Part shown: in pieces, positions 1 to 11,196 of the stretch
How the letters are laid out: each line of letters starts with the position of its first letter
How positions within the stretch are numbered: position 1 is the first letter of the stretch
Assembly: GCF_011745365.1 (NCBI RefSeq)
Contig: NW_024468909.1
Location: forward strand, 1,116,001-1,180,000
Direction of reading: 5' to 3'
Origin: Cryphonectria parasitica EP155
Taxonomy: Eukaryota > Ascomycota > Sordariomycetes > Diaporthales > Cryphonectriaceae
DNA: 64,000 bases
Notes under the pieces: generated by a model
Databases searched by the model: none
The model's input: the letters and a program-made list of their open reading frames with translations, nothing else
What the model was told of the DNA's origin: nothing
Program-made: the position numbers and the translations under genes

Positions 1-1641
1 GGACCCTCGCCCACCGCAGGTCCGCCTCCAAACACTCACGTTCCCCCAGGTGGGTCGCAGCCCAGTGCGAACAAACCAGCTGGATCGTATCAGCGACCTC
101 CCCCTCAGCCTCGAGCGCAGGCACAGGCACAGCCTGAGCCGCCAAAGGCTCAACCCCCACCACCATCCTCACCCCAGCCGAGCGCAGCTAAGCCACAGGC
201 AGAATCACCCAGGAACGCATGGGAGAAGGCTCGGGAAGAGGTCCGACGCAAGGAGGAAGAGCGCAAAGCCAAGGAGGCCGAGGATAAGCGTAGGGCAGAC
301 GCGGCCGCCCGGCTGAAGGAGCTCAGAGACAGGGAGGCCCGCGAGCGTGCACAGCGGGAGGCCGACAAGGCGCGCCGAGAGGCCGAGGCCAAGGAAAAGG
401 CAGACAAGGAGGCCAAGGAGGCTCGGGCGAAGGAGCTCAGAGAGCGCCTGGTAAGAGAGCGTGAAGAACGACGAAAGAAGCTCGAAGAGGAGAAGGAGAG
501 AGAAAAGAAGCGCAGAGAGGAAGATGCCAGCCAGTCCCGCGTTTCCAGCTCATATGCTTACTCTGGCGTTGGCGAAAAGACAAATCCGTGGCCCAATGGA
601 AAGCCACCCACGGTGTCGCCGCAAGCAGGAAACCCACCACCGGCCGCCGCCTCCTCCTCTCCCACCAAGAAGCCACCTGCGCCCACGGCACGGACCTTTG
701 TGGGCACCGAGGAGGAGGCCTACTCATACCGACCATACGACAAGCCCAAGCCGCCAGGCCGTCGGGCCTCCAACTCAGATCTGTCCGAGTCGTCGTGGGC
801 CCCGTCGCAGTCGACGGCGCGTACGACGCCGCCGCCATCCGTGCGTGGTCCATACTCGACCAAGGACCCCGACAAGATCGTCATCAAGGCAGTCTATTGC
901 TTCATGAACCAGTTCTCCAAGACCCCCGCTTCCCAGCTCATCTCGGGTGTTGGTTCCGTCACCGACGGCCTCATCCTCCGCATCACCACGGAAGGCCTCT
1001 TCATTGATGATGACGTCCGAGGTGTGGCACAGCGGGAGTGGGACGTCAAGGCCTGGACCCTCAAGATGGTAGAGGTATGGTGTCCCGTGCACTTTTTGGC
1101 TTGTGCGATTGCTGCGAATTCTCCCCCGTCCCCCACCGGTTCTTCTTCGAAAACCAAACAGACCCCCCCTGCTTTGAACAAGATCAGTACTGCTTTCTTC
1201 GCCAAGACGACGGGAGGAAGTGTCCGTCTGCGCGCCGCGGAGAGAGGGAACCCCAAGACGCTGTCAGGCGACGACGCGGATACCTACCTCACCGAGGTGC
1301 TGGCCTCGTGCAAAGGCTCCTGTCGGCTTGGCGACTGCGCGTCCACCTTTGATCCTTCGAACCTCAGCAATGATACCTCTAGTGTGGCGTCCGGCTCGAC
1401 TCGTACTAACAGCACCGCACAGACCGGAGACTGGAAAGCCAGAGGACTTCACCTTCTGCGAGCGACGATCCGGGACCAGGACGGAAAGCGATATATGTTT
1501 GTCATCGGCGAGGAGGAAGGATGGAAGGTGGCTGTAGGGCTGCAGCGCCTGAGAAAGGGCTCGCAGGTCCGCTCGCTCGGCCTCTCAGGGCTCGGTGGTT
1601 TGGAGACCAAGAACACCCTCGAAATGCTCGGCTGGGGTTGA
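1..1641 (+). CDS. Coiled-coil protein with conserved C-terminal domain, 5'-truncated by window edge
   Basis: Frame 1 is open from the first base to a TGA at 1639-1641 (546 codons), so the 5' end lies outside the window. In order it shows a Pro/Gln-rich stretch (about codons 1-75), a very charged Glu/Lys/Arg segment predicted as a long coiled coil (about 75-180), a Ser/Pro-rich linker, and a globular C-terminal part with the motifs ITTEGLFIDDDVRG, QREWDVKAWTLKMVE and EEGWKVAVGLQRLRKG. From memory this C-terminal domain resembles that of fungal DnaJ-domain proteins of unknown role, but the J domain would be upstream and is not seen. A GAG|GTATGG at 1075 could be a splice donor, because the following 100-120 codons are low in complexity; the frame stays open through it, so I kept one exon. 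Role unknown. Confidence 0.75.
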   Translation, partial: GPSPTAGPPPNTHVPPGGSQPSANKPAGSYQRPPPQPRAQAQAQPEPPKAQPPPPSSPQPSAAKPQAESPRNAWEKAREEVRRKEEERKAKEAEDKRRADAAARLKELRDREARERAQREADKARREAEAKEKADKEAKEARAKELRERLVREREERRKKLEEEKEREKKRREEDASQSRVSSSYAYSGVGEKTNPWPNGKPPTVSPQAGNPPPAAASSSPTKKPPAPTARTFVGTEEEAYSYRPYDKPKPPGRRASNSDLSESSWAPSQSTARTTPPPSVRGPYSTKDPDKIVIKAVYCFMNQFSKTPASQLISGVGSVTDGLILRITTEGLFIDDDVRGVAQREWDVKAWTLKMVEVWCPVHFLACAIAANSPPSPTGSSSKTKQTPPALNKISTAFFAKTTGGSVRLRAAERGNPKTLSGDDADTYLTEVLASCKGSCRLGDCASTFDPSNLSNDTSSVASGSTRTNSTAQTGDWKARGLHLLRATIRDQDGKRYMFVIGEEEGWKVAVGLQRLRKGSQVRSLGLSGLGGLETKNTLEMLGWG

Positions 1642-3962
1642 AGGGAGGAACCATGATATATCACGGGGGTGCCTTGATTTTCTCCCTGGATGTTTTGGTG
1701 GCAAGTCCGTCCCACACAATGTTCCAGGATCTGGGGTTCCATTCATACCTAGGGACGATACCAATCTCAAAACATACTCTGGACTGGAGACGACAGTTCT
1801 ACTCAACCAAACAATATGGTCAAGCACGACGAAAGATCTCTCCGATCGAGGAACGGGAAGAGGGCGGAAATAATCGCATTGACGGACTGCATTCGCGCAT
1901 AACGGAAGAGGACCTGAGGGCAACGGCGCGATGGAAGGTCCCCCTGCTTTCAGCACCACATAGGGAAGTGGGGATTATTGGAATTATGTTGTTGTTGGAG
2001 ATACCATAGAGCGACTTTGATATGCTGCGAGAAATGATGATGCAACGAAAACATAGGGCGGGCGCAAGGGGGAATCAAATACCTGTCTGCCAGCGATGGC
2101 ACTATAAGGAGGTGGGAAGGCGGGAGGTCACACTTGACATTCCAGTAGCAGCCGCCCGGTTGAATATTGTGACATTCCAGACACCAGGCTACACGGCCGA
2201 ATGAATCAAGCCCTTTTCTGTTTTGTTTTTTTCAAGTGTGGCATCATTATGTTTCTATCGGGATAACTGTTGCGATAGCAACGTAGAGTAGGACTATGAC
2301 GGTGCATCTTGTAAATTTGATGACTAAAGTAAGCCGCCTAAGACCAGAATTTGCGTGGAGAGTTTACATGATGCCAGTGCATAACATACGATGCTCACAG
2401 CTTCGGAAAACAAAAGAGCAGACGGGCAGCACGAGTACACTGGCACGTCATGAGTGAGTGAACAATCTATCACGCAAGACTCCCGATCGGAAAGGGCTTG
2501 TATCCAGAGGTTTACAGTCAGCTGCCGTTCCTATCCAAACATCAACTGAAAGAACGGCCAAGTTTAGAAGTCAACGTCTGCATATGAAGGATGTCTTTGT
2601 AGGTCAAGTAAATCGCACAGTTCCTGTTTCCGTCTTTTGGCGATCCCGTTGTGCGGTAGCGCGAGCAGTGAAATGTTGACTTCGTGGGGGGTAACATTTC
2701 ACTTTGTGTCACCTGTGTTGTTTTCTGTTCCCAGACTATAAGGGCCTTTGAGAATGTGCAGAAGTAAAGGAGGGCTTTTACGGATGGGGAATAGGTGCTA
2801 TTGTCATATGCTGAGGGTGCAAGGTCGCAGGTCTTGGAGCCCTTGCTGACGTTCAGGGGTCGGTGTGGCTCGATCTTCGTCACGTCAAGTCCAAAGTGTC
2901 ATAGACAACATGTTGGTATCAAATGTTAAAATCGCAATTTCAGGACCGTCAGTATGGGGGATATAATATCGATACAGAGGCAGACATCGCTAGCACAGGA
3001 CAAAATGCGCATTTTGGCATTTCCCAACACGTCATCCGCCACAATGTCAGGGCGGTACCGAGAGAGCCTCAGGGTCCGGGACCGTGGTGCTGAATAACCT
3101 TGGTGAGCTTATAAACAGCGTTGCTTGATGATCTTGTCCATATCATGTGAGGTTTGCTTTCAAACCTGCGTCGACCCTTTGGCATATTAATCAGGCCGTG
3201 CGCCCAATGCCGGTCCACAGTCATCCGTTCTTCCTTGACAGCCACATCCATCCTCAATTGCAAAACCCCATGTCTTGATGTGACGGTCTAAAATCGCATG
3301 TTGAGATGCTGCACAACTGAGGTCAAGTCGGGTTTGAGGTAATAACCAGAATCCATGATTTGTTAACACTCTTACAACCAGCTAGCCATGTGATACAGCT
3401 CAACCTGTGATGCGATCTAGGCCTCACAATGGGGACGAGTATCAGAGGTTTCCGACAATTCTAATACATAGGGAGGGCAACGAATGCAAGCAGGAAGTGT
3501 GACTCGCTGCACACCTGCTTTCACATCTGACCGAGGTACAGAATTCAGTCAACTATGATCAAATGATCGTCGAGCACCCTGAATAATACCAAGCTTTCCC
3601 ACCTTGGCCAGGCTCTGGTGCATAGGGCGAGGAACAACAGGTTACAGGTGTCCAATCAGATCTTCGCGCATAGCTTGACGGAGCCTACCGAATTAGGGCT
3701 ATACGCCATGTAAGCCCAGCCCTTCGCTGCCGGAACTAGTTTTTCTCTTGCAGGGCGCCCTCCAAAGGGCGTCAGCCTTACCAGCTATCAACCGCTATGC
3801 ATGGAAGCGACGCAAACACTGCGAATGTATTCAAGATCCTCGCACAGACCGCGGAGGCAACATATTCCACTCGAGATTTCCCTTCTCGACTCGCAAACAA
3901 AATATGGTCTGTATCAGGTTTCATTTGGCGATCATTACGGTCATCACCTTGCGCATTGGATG
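1642..3962. other. Intergenic, no gene seen
   Basis: About 2.3 kb between the coiled-coil protein gene and the PTH11-like gene, both on +. Open frames are short, overlap in several phases and carry no recognisable motif. The first few hundred bases probably hold the upstream gene's 3' UTR and the last few hundred the promoter of the receptor-like gene. No tRNA or repeat was recognised. Confidence 0.6.
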
Positions 3963-5625
3963 ATGGCTCCTACCACAACGAACAATCTACAGCTAGCAAC
4001 AGTCGTCTCTATTTCAACGGCACAGACAACATATATTTCTGAAGCAGACAATCTTTCAAAGATTGATGCGCAAACCCAGGTCCCGATCATACTTGGCGTG
4101 TCTGCTGCATTCATGGTAGTATCAACGGTCGTCGTCGTGCTGCGCTTGTACACTCGCTATCGCATTATCAAAGTGTCTGGAAACGACGATATTGTGATGG
4201 GAATCGCACAGGTATGCTCAGAATCAGCCGTACCTTTTTGAAACTTCAATGAACTCATTGTTTGACTTTCCAGGTTCTGAACATTGCCCTCGTGATCACA
4301 ACAATCTTTCGTATGCACTGCCGAGACAACTTCTTCTTGTTTCCATTCTCACCCTCTCGAATTTTCAAGACAAGTAATTTTGACAAAGGCAGAAACCCAT
4401 TTCGGTCTCGGGCGTCATATTTGGGTGGTCAGTGAATACGATAGGAGAAAGCAGCTAGAGGTGTGTTGCGCTTAACTTGCGACGATCGAGAAGAGAAAGA
4501 AAAATAATGACCACCAGTAGCTGACGCAACCCAAGCTCTTGTTGGCAGGAGAGATGCTATATAACGCAGCGCGGGCCTTGACGAGAATCTCACTTGTTCT
4601 ACTGTGTCGTCGAATCATCTGCGTCTTTCGAACACGAACTATCTGTTTCTGGTTGCTGGTACTTATACCGACCTGGTGTTCGATTACATTCATCCTCGAC
4701 GCGCTCGCATGCACTCCAATGCGCATACTGCATCCAGATTTGGCCTACAAGTGTGTCCCGAGTTTCCAAATCTGGACACTTATAGCCGCTGCCGGGATTG
4801 TTATCGATTTCGCTGTCATTCTAGTCCCTCTGCCGAGCCTTTGGGCCTTGAAGATATCCAGAAAACGACGGATTGCACTTGTTTTTGTATTTGTCTTTGG
4901 ATTCGGGTGAGGCCTTTGCCCCACCGCCTCCTACCCCCCCAAAAAACTGTCTATCTCGTCCTAATCAATTTGTTGTCAGTATCACTACCATTGTGGCGAT
5001 TGCCCGCATATTTATGGTCAAAGGCGCATCGTTCAGTATAGATATTTCTTGGGGGTATTCTGCCTTTGCGTACTTAAGCGTGATCGAGGTCAATATGGGC
5101 ATAATCTGCGCGTGTGTTATTTTACTGCGTCCTTTACTCGGCGGATTGGCTCCTACTGTAGTGCGATCGAGCTGCCTTGCAATTCCTACAGGAGAAGGGA
5201 CCGCGAAAAGCCCGTTGAAAAGCCCGACAACACGTGCTGGCCACAGGACATCTGGCTGGGCGGATCTCGATGTGGAGCCGGCCTCGAACGGGAGCTTGGA
5301 GAAGACACCAGGTACGGAGGGCCCAGCCTCCCTCGAACCAGCCCACTTGGATGCTCGCCGGAGTTTGGCACCGCGGGTATCAACCTTGATCACAAGCGAC
5401 ACCAGCTTCCACGTGGAAAAGAGGCCTGAAGATACCCAGGCTCCGACAAAGCCCGTGCCAGTGAAGACAGATACTCAAGGTGGTGGTTTCATTTTGGTGA
5501 CAACGGAAACAATCATCACCGAGGAAATCAGGGATTTGGAAAAGGAACCAAAGGAACAGCCATCAACATCACACTCAAGATCATCCGAAGGAGCATCAGT
5601 GATGCCTTGGTCGGAGGGGGAATAG
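3963..5625 (+). CDS. PTH11-like integral membrane protein (fungal rhodopsin-domain family)
   Basis: Exons 3963-4211, 4274-4310, 4393-4460, 4536-4906 and 4980-5625 join in phase to give 456 aa; all four introns are 62-82 nt with GT..AG. An ATG directly before (3960) would add one Met. The joined protein shows a first TM near IILGVSAAFMVVSTVVVVLR, then a YRIIKVSGNDDIVMG loop, HFGLGRHIWVV (family hallmark), LLLAGEMLYNAARALTRISL, and further helices to about residue 285. A Ser/Thr/Pro-rich cytoplasmic tail of about 170 residues follows. This order is typical of the SAT4/PTH11-type rhodopsin-fold membrane proteins of Pezizomycotina. There is no N-terminal CFEM domain, unlike Magnaporthe PTH11 itself. 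A role as receptor is inferred from the family; the ligand is unknown. Exon 2 is only 37 nt, so automated calls may miss it. Confidence 0.88.
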
Positions 5626-6570
5626 CTGCTCGTCTCTGAATCATATTCTCGACACGGGCTTGAACATGGGATATGTACACCTCTTCATCGCGTTTTAGAG
5701 CTCTGGGACACCGGCCTGGTCCCATGATTTTTGCTTCCGACGACTGACGGGTTCATTCGTGTTGTATTTATCATACGTCTCGCGACGTCAAGAGCTATCC
5801 ACTTGAAAATACCATTACAGATGTGATAGCCCTGGACTTTTATCAAGCGAGCGCATCCACTACCCTCGATGGCTTCGCCAAACACATTTGCTCAGTCCCC
5901 GGCCGCTAGAGAAGCAGACCGTCGAACTCTGAGGTTTTCGGAATTCTCCATCGACCAGTGCCTTTAGAATTAGTGAAAAGAGCAAATCAATAGACAGGCA
6001 GGCTTCTCACAATGTCGCTTGTCGTGGGAGCGTGGGTCTGTAGCGATTTTACAAGATTCGAAGTAATTCCAGCAGACCGCTTCCCGAACAACTTTCCTTT
6101 CTATCATTGTGAGAATGGAGCAATCACATGCACTCGCCCAGTTTCTCCCATGATCATTGCAGGTTGAAATTTCTTAAGCCAAGGACTATTCAAGCTCTCT
6201 GATAATCTCCCAATTTCTGACTATATTTAATCATGTTGTTGATCACCGGGGACGGCAGTCATAGACCATCCATAAGGCTCCTTAAGATGCTCAGGAGATA
6301 ACCACTCTGGAAGCTGGACACAAAGCATATCTGTAGGTTTCGGGAGAAAGATACTGATTCGGTTTTTGTCTTTAGCGGAGGTGTCTCTAGCATTGGATCA
6401 CCAGATCCACAACATTGATCTGAGGCTGTTCTATGATGACCTACGTAATATTGGCGGCCGTGGAAACATTGCTACAGGACCGGCTACGGGCGCACAACCG
6501 TCGTCCCCACAGCTCACAATGACTCAGGTCATAAAGCTTTTTTGCACACGCGATTTTCAACCAAATTGTG
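5626..6570. other. Intergenic, no gene seen
   Basis: About 0.95 kb between the PTH11-like gene and the tRNA-Gln gene. It holds the likely 3' UTR of the former. I see no supported coding frame or repeat. Confidence 0.6.
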
Positions 6571-6658
6571 GGTTGTGTAGTGTAATGGTTATCACATTGG
6601 ATTCTGATGAATTCATTCATTCTTTCCAATAATCTGAGTTCGATTCTCAGCACGACCT
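6571..6658 (+). tRNA. tRNA-Gln(CUG) with a 16-nt intron
   Basis: A cloverleaf can be drawn. The acceptor GGTTGTG (6571-6577) pairs with CACGACC (6651-6657) with one T-G wobble, and the discriminator is T at 6658. The D-arm region TAGTGTAATGGTTATCAC is typical of the Gln/Glu/Asp group and gives the A box. The anticodon stem TTGGA pairs with TCCAA. Loop bases TTCTGA place the anticodon CTG at 34-36, followed by about 16 nt of AT-rich intron after position 37. The T arm is CTGAG-TTCGATT-CTCAG (B box). The variable loop is 4 nt. A T-run starts at the discriminator and stronger T-runs lie at 6718-6730. The intron sits at the canonical position cut by the tRNA splicing endonuclease. Confidence 0.82.
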
Positions 6659-6717
6659 TTTGCTGAACTCAAGTCCTGGGGGTCAAGGTGGTGGTGCTGG
6701 CGCTTGAGTTGGTGAAC

Positions 6718-6730
6718 TTTTCTTCTTTTT
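6718..6730 (+). terminator. Candidate Pol III T-run downstream of tRNA-Gln
   Basis: T4 and T5 runs separated by short C interruptions lie about 60 nt after the tRNA. The first TTTT, at 6658-6661, includes the discriminator base and may terminate already. Which run is used cannot be told from sequence. Confidence 0.35.
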
Positions 6731-7119
6731 CTTGTTTAGGGTTCAACTTTTATGTCTTTGGCCCTAACGGCGAGCATTTCGTTCGCAGGAATGGTTACTT
6801 AAATTAGGTATGCCCTGCCCCGGAAGCCATGTTCCGAGGCAAAATAGTGCATTGATTCCTGGATGTGGAAATACTCTTTGCCTCGTGATCTGGTTCATAG
6901 TCATTCAAGTAGCATCGCTATTGAGTATGTCAAAAAACTTCGTGCGAATTCAATAACCTTGCCATCGCTTGTTGGGATTGCTTCTCGATGATGCACATAG
7001 AAAATCGGCTACACCTCGAGTGCTCATTTTCACTTCATCAAAAGGTAGTCATTTGCCAGGGAGCAAATGGCAGGACAGCTTTCAGATGTCAGTACCAGGG
7101 GTAAGAGAGGATGGGAACA

Positions 7120-8230
7120 GTCAGGTCGATTGAAGGAAGGTAAGATATGCTGGATATGGAAGAGAAAAGCAGAAGATAGACAACGGAGAATGGCCTTGGT
7201 GGTGATCATTTGGCTATGATATACAGAACGTGAGTACTGACCCTTGGACGGCTTGACTCAAAGCCGTTCGACAGGTTTTGGGTACTTTGTCTGGAACAGG
7301 AAACATGCTGCCATAGGGTCTTACTTCGCGTTTTGTTCGAGGTTGTTGCACTGGTGGCAATGAGGGAACGTTCCGATCGCAAACACATCCCGCTAGAGCA
7401 CTTGCTCATACGAGGCTCATGGCTTTGGACAGATTAGCAATCATGTTGATGAGTGTGGAGCGATCTTTGTCCAGGCTTCTCCATCAGGACGGTGTAGACA
7501 ATCGTCACCAAGCGCTATTGGAGCTGGGCAGAACCATATAGCAGATGCCTTTCAGACGTGACCGGATCTCCAAGAGGCAAATATGAGAGAATCTTTCCGA
7601 TAGTGCAAAGAAAGGTGGAAGGCTCAACATCGGAGAGAACCAAACAGATACGCATATCTGCGATTTGACACTGGCCGGCGGAAATGGCACCAATAAACTC
7701 GCCTTGTAATTGGAATGGAGGCGAGGACACGTCATGCCAGTTGCGCATTGAGAGGGAGCAGCCCCGCAAAGAAGATAGTGATTTTCTACGAGACGCGTGT
7801 TATGGTTGCATGCCAAAGGCCGCGCCATAGCTGAACATATGGCTGGACAATCACAAAAGCCATCCCAGCAATAGCGGTCCACGGAAGAACGGCACAATAA
7901 CGTGAAGGACAACGCCACTACGGAGGATTGCAGAGATGACCACATTCGTCCCTAAGTAGACTGTGGTGAGATTCGCAGCACATAGCTGGTTTCCGCCCCA
8001 TTGGACTATTGGCCAACAAAGTCAACCATGTGTACGGCAAACAGCTTTAGGATCATGTTGCCGCATGTTGCCGCTCATGCAGAATCTGGTAGTCCACAGA
8101 TGGTGAATTGATTTCACGGAGGATTGAGAAAGAGGCCGCAAAGATGAGCACGAGGAGCACAATTACGAACCAGACTATCGATGCTGACGGTGACAGCGGC
8201 GTCGTGACTGGATACAATTATAGGCACCAC
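7120..8230 (-). pseudogene. Decayed relic of a multi-pass membrane protein gene
   Basis: Reading the minus strand from about 8230 down, several frames interrupted by stops and shifts still carry membrane-protein-like text. One hydrophobic helix reads VWFVIVLLVLIFAASFSIL. Next come MAFVIVQPYVQLWRGL, ending at a TAG, and then ITIFFAGLLPL. Further down is RSTLINMIANLSKAMSLV, ending at TGA. The order (TM helix, 'QPY.QL.RG' type segment, then a later NMIANLSKA segment) reminds me of the large fungal DUF3433 membrane proteins, but this is from memory and weak. No chain of GT-AG introns removed all the stops. I therefore call it a relic, possibly RIP-mutated, not a working gene. The flanks hold nothing recognisable. 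Confidence 0.33.
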
Positions 8231-8325
8231 ATATGACCTCGACCATTTTAGTGATGCGAAATTAGGGCCAGAGCATCCGATGCTGACCTGCATTCAACGA
8301 TGAATTTGAAATGCACCGCCCCCAC

Positions 8326-8339
8326 GGGGGGGGGGGGGG
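8326..8339. repeat. G14 homopolymer
   Basis: Fourteen consecutive G followed by CGCCCGGG. Mononucleotide tract, likely length-variable; exact length in an assembly may be uncertain. Confidence 0.9.
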
Positions 8340-8940
8340 CGCCCGGGTCGTGACTCGCTGGCGGACATTCCAGGAGCCTCAGATAGCTTCGGGGGCCCAG
8401 CCAACGGCGAGGAGGGGACAACTTTGACTTCGAGAGCTTGTGTGCTCGTAGTGATGAGTCGAGAAGGGCGATCGCAAGCAATTTCTGGCTTGCGATCGGC
8501 ATACAGTATATCAGGGCATGCCGTTTCTACCGTCTTGCGTGTTCATTATGGGGTAGATTAATTATCAGGTGACATCAGAGTTGAAGAATATGCCGGATAT
8601 CCGTACATAAGCCGCGACTCCAGCATTGAACAGATCACGTAACTCACAATGTGAATGCATTATTGTTCTTGATCATAGCCACTATCATGTGAAGAATGTC
8701 GCCACGACCAAGACCGGCTTTCTTGGACCTCGTGTTTGAAACAACCGGCTCGTCCAAGAGAAAGAGTTTTACTTGGCGTGCTTGGGTCTGCTTGGTATTG
8801 TATGGACATAGCCATAAATTGTGGGCCAGTCTGAAGTCTACTATGCTACGGTCGTCCTTGCACATTTGATACTCGCTCAGGGCGTGGCTTAGATCTCGGT
8901 CACCCAAAGAAACGAAGGAGAAGGGAAAAAAGGAAGAAGA

Positions 8941-8953
8941 AAAAAAAAAAAAA
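8941..8953. repeat. A-rich tract (A13)
   Basis: Run of A preceded by a GGAAGAAG-type purine stretch on +. Confidence 0.85.
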
Positions 8954-9017
8954 GGTGACCCGTGTGGGGGCAAGAAACGATAGAACCTTAAGGGGCTGGG
9001 GCAGGAGTCCAAGCAAG

Positions 9018-9054
9018 CACACACACATACACACACACACACACACACGCACAC
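9018..9054. repeat. CA dinucleotide microsatellite
   Basis: Imperfect (CA)n of about 37 nt with single T and G interruptions. It alone accounts for the Cys/Val and Thr/His stretches of overlapping frames. Confidence 0.95.
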
Positions 9055-10048
9055 ATGATGGCTCGTTTATTGAATCCATGTTGGTAAATTTGTGTATCTG
9101 TGGTCTGACCGAAAACACTAAAAATGTAAATTTGGGCTTGCGTGTTGATGGTCGTGGCCAGCCCACGGATTTGCTCTGAAGGAGGAGGAAAAGAGGAGGA
9201 TGAGGGCTCGATGTGTTCCAGCGCTGTCAGTACCTTGAGCATCCCTCGAGGTTTGGTAGGCCTCCCTTCCCACAGCAGGAGGTCTCATGCGCGTTTGCAA
9301 ATGTATCCACATTCCCAACCCCAACAAGACCCCACTCGATCCAAAAAGGTCAAGTACTGTAAAGTTATCAAGAGTGCGAGGTGGCGCTTAGTATTTTCCC
9401 TTACTACAACGCGGTATGGCCAGATTCAGGAGTCAGCCCGCCCCTTCGGTAGACCGGATCTTGGCCTGGTGGACGAGCCGCCCGGGATATTTTTGGGCTG
9501 ACGTTTTAGGGGGCGCAGTTCCTCCAGGGTCGATTGGGTCTTCGTTTCCATGACCATAAGGAAAAGAAGAAAAAACGGATCCCTCAGCCGAACAGGAGGC
9601 CCTGGGAATGGGACTGGTGACCGGGGTAACTGGTGTGAGTTGACGCAGCTCTGAGACCTCCCGGATCCACACCACCACTAAACAACAAAGCCTACACCCG
9701 AATTGGGCCAGTCAACAACACCAAAGAAGTACCTGCATTGCGAAACCCCTTCAACATGGGACCGCCGGGCAAAAAGAAAAGCGGGCACCAGCCACCAGGC
9801 AAGTGTTTGACATAAATGGATCGCATGAGCCCTTTCTCAGGTATCAAGAAAAGGTTGCTACGTATCTTGTTGTTCTGTACCTAATTCGTCTCTTGTCACT
9901 TGCTTTTTTTTTTTTCTTTTTTTACCTTGGCTACGCTCTCTCGTTGTGTGAAAGCCTTCCTCTCGTTAGCAGCACAAAGCAAAACCCAACACACACGCGC
10001 GCCCGCTCGTTACATTTTTACTATACAACACTGTTTTTTGTTGTCAAT

Positions 10049-11196
10049 ATGCGCTCTGTTCAGTCTCTCGCTCTGGGCCTGTCCCTCATCTCGACCGCAG
10101 CAGCCCAGACCTCGACCTCATGTAACCCCACGGAGAGTGAGTCTTAGTCTTTTTCTTACGAAACCTTCCAGCCCAAGTCACTTTCCTACTAACACCCAAT
10201 TTCCTTTCAGAGACATGTCCCTCAGATGCAGGTCTTGATCAGACCTCGTACACTGTGGACTTCACGCAGGGAGCCAGCAGTGACTGGAACATGACCTACG
10301 GGACGGCCACCTACAATTCCACCGACGGAGCTGCCTTTACTATCACGGAGGAGGGTGATGCCCCTACGATGCAGAGTAACTTCTACATCTTTTTCGGAGA
10401 GATCTCGGTCCTCATGAAGACAGCACCAGGGACGGGCATCGTGAGCACGGCCATCCTGGAGTCAGACGACCTGGACGAGGTCGACTGGGAGTTCCTGGGC
10501 GGCGAGGCGACCAACGTGCAGACCAACTACTTTGGCAAGGGTAACACGACGACGTACGACCGCGAGCAGGACGTGACCATCTCGGACTCGCAGACCGAAT
10601 TCCACAACTACACCCTCGTGTGGACCGAGGAGACGCTCACCTGGCTCGTGGACGGCGAGTCGGTGCGCACCCTCGCCTACGCCGACGCCGTCGACGGCAC
10701 GAACTACCCGCAGACTCCCATGCGCGTCAAGCTGGGCATCTGGGCGGGTGGTGACCCCAACAACTCCGAGGGCACCATCGAGTGGGCTGGTGGCGAGACA
10801 GATTACACCCAGGGCCCCTTCACCGCCTACGTCAAGAGCGTCAGCATCGTCAACTACAACCCTGCCGAGTCTTACACCTACGGTGACCTGAGTGGCTCCT
10901 ACGAGAGCATCGAGCTGAGCGGTGCCAACGCCACCGGCGCTACTGTCACCACCAGCTCGTCCAACGAGACGACGACTGCCGCTACCAACACCACGGGAAC
11001 TTCCTCCTCTACTAGCTCCGGGGCCGTCTTTGCGTCTGGCTCCGCGTCTGCCTCCAACGCCACTGCGTCGTCATCCTCATCCACCTCGTCGTCGTCCTCG
11101 AGCAGCTCCAGTGTCGTGACTGGCGGCGCTTCTGCGTGGGTGGTGCCCAACATTGCCATGCTGGGTGCCATGAGCCTTGTCTGGATGCTCATCTAG
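10049..11196 (+). CDS. CRH-like GH16 cell-wall transglycosylase, GPI-anchored
   Basis: Exons 10049-10136 and 10211-11196 (74-nt intron GTGAGT..CAG) give 357 aa. Residues 1-19 are a signal peptide ending ALGLSLISTAAA; mature start near QTSTSCNPT. The GH16 core carries the catalytic motif DEVDWEFLG with Glu119 (nucleophile), Asp121 and Glu123 (acid/base). The downstream segments FHNYTLVWTEETLTWLVDG and MRVKLGIWAGGD fit the Crh1/Utr2 branch, which links chitin to beta-glucan in the cell wall. Two Cys at the N-terminus (CNPTEKTC) match the Cys-bearing start of that branch; no full CBM18 is present. After about residue 240 comes a Ser/Thr/Ala-rich stalk, then a hydrophobic C-terminal tail (VVPNIAMLGAMSLVWMLI) typical of a GPI-attachment signal. 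The leader contains a CT-rich tract. Confidence 0.92.

Larger units (their letters stand above)
8231..10048. other. Intergenic with homopolymer and CA repeat; long leader of the GH16 gene
   Basis: This stretch holds a G14 run, an A13 run, a CA microsatellite and, at 9904-9923, a pyrimidine tract of T-runs about 130 nt before the GH16 start codon. Such CT-rich tracts are common in promoters and leaders of strongly expressed filamentous-fungus genes. No convincing coding frame; the Cys/Val-rich minus-strand frame at 8644-9054 is only a translation of the repeats. Confidence 0.6.

Noticed and set aside
8644..9054. Cys/Val-rich 136-aa frame on minus
   Set aside because: It is the translation of the CA microsatellite and the A/G tract.
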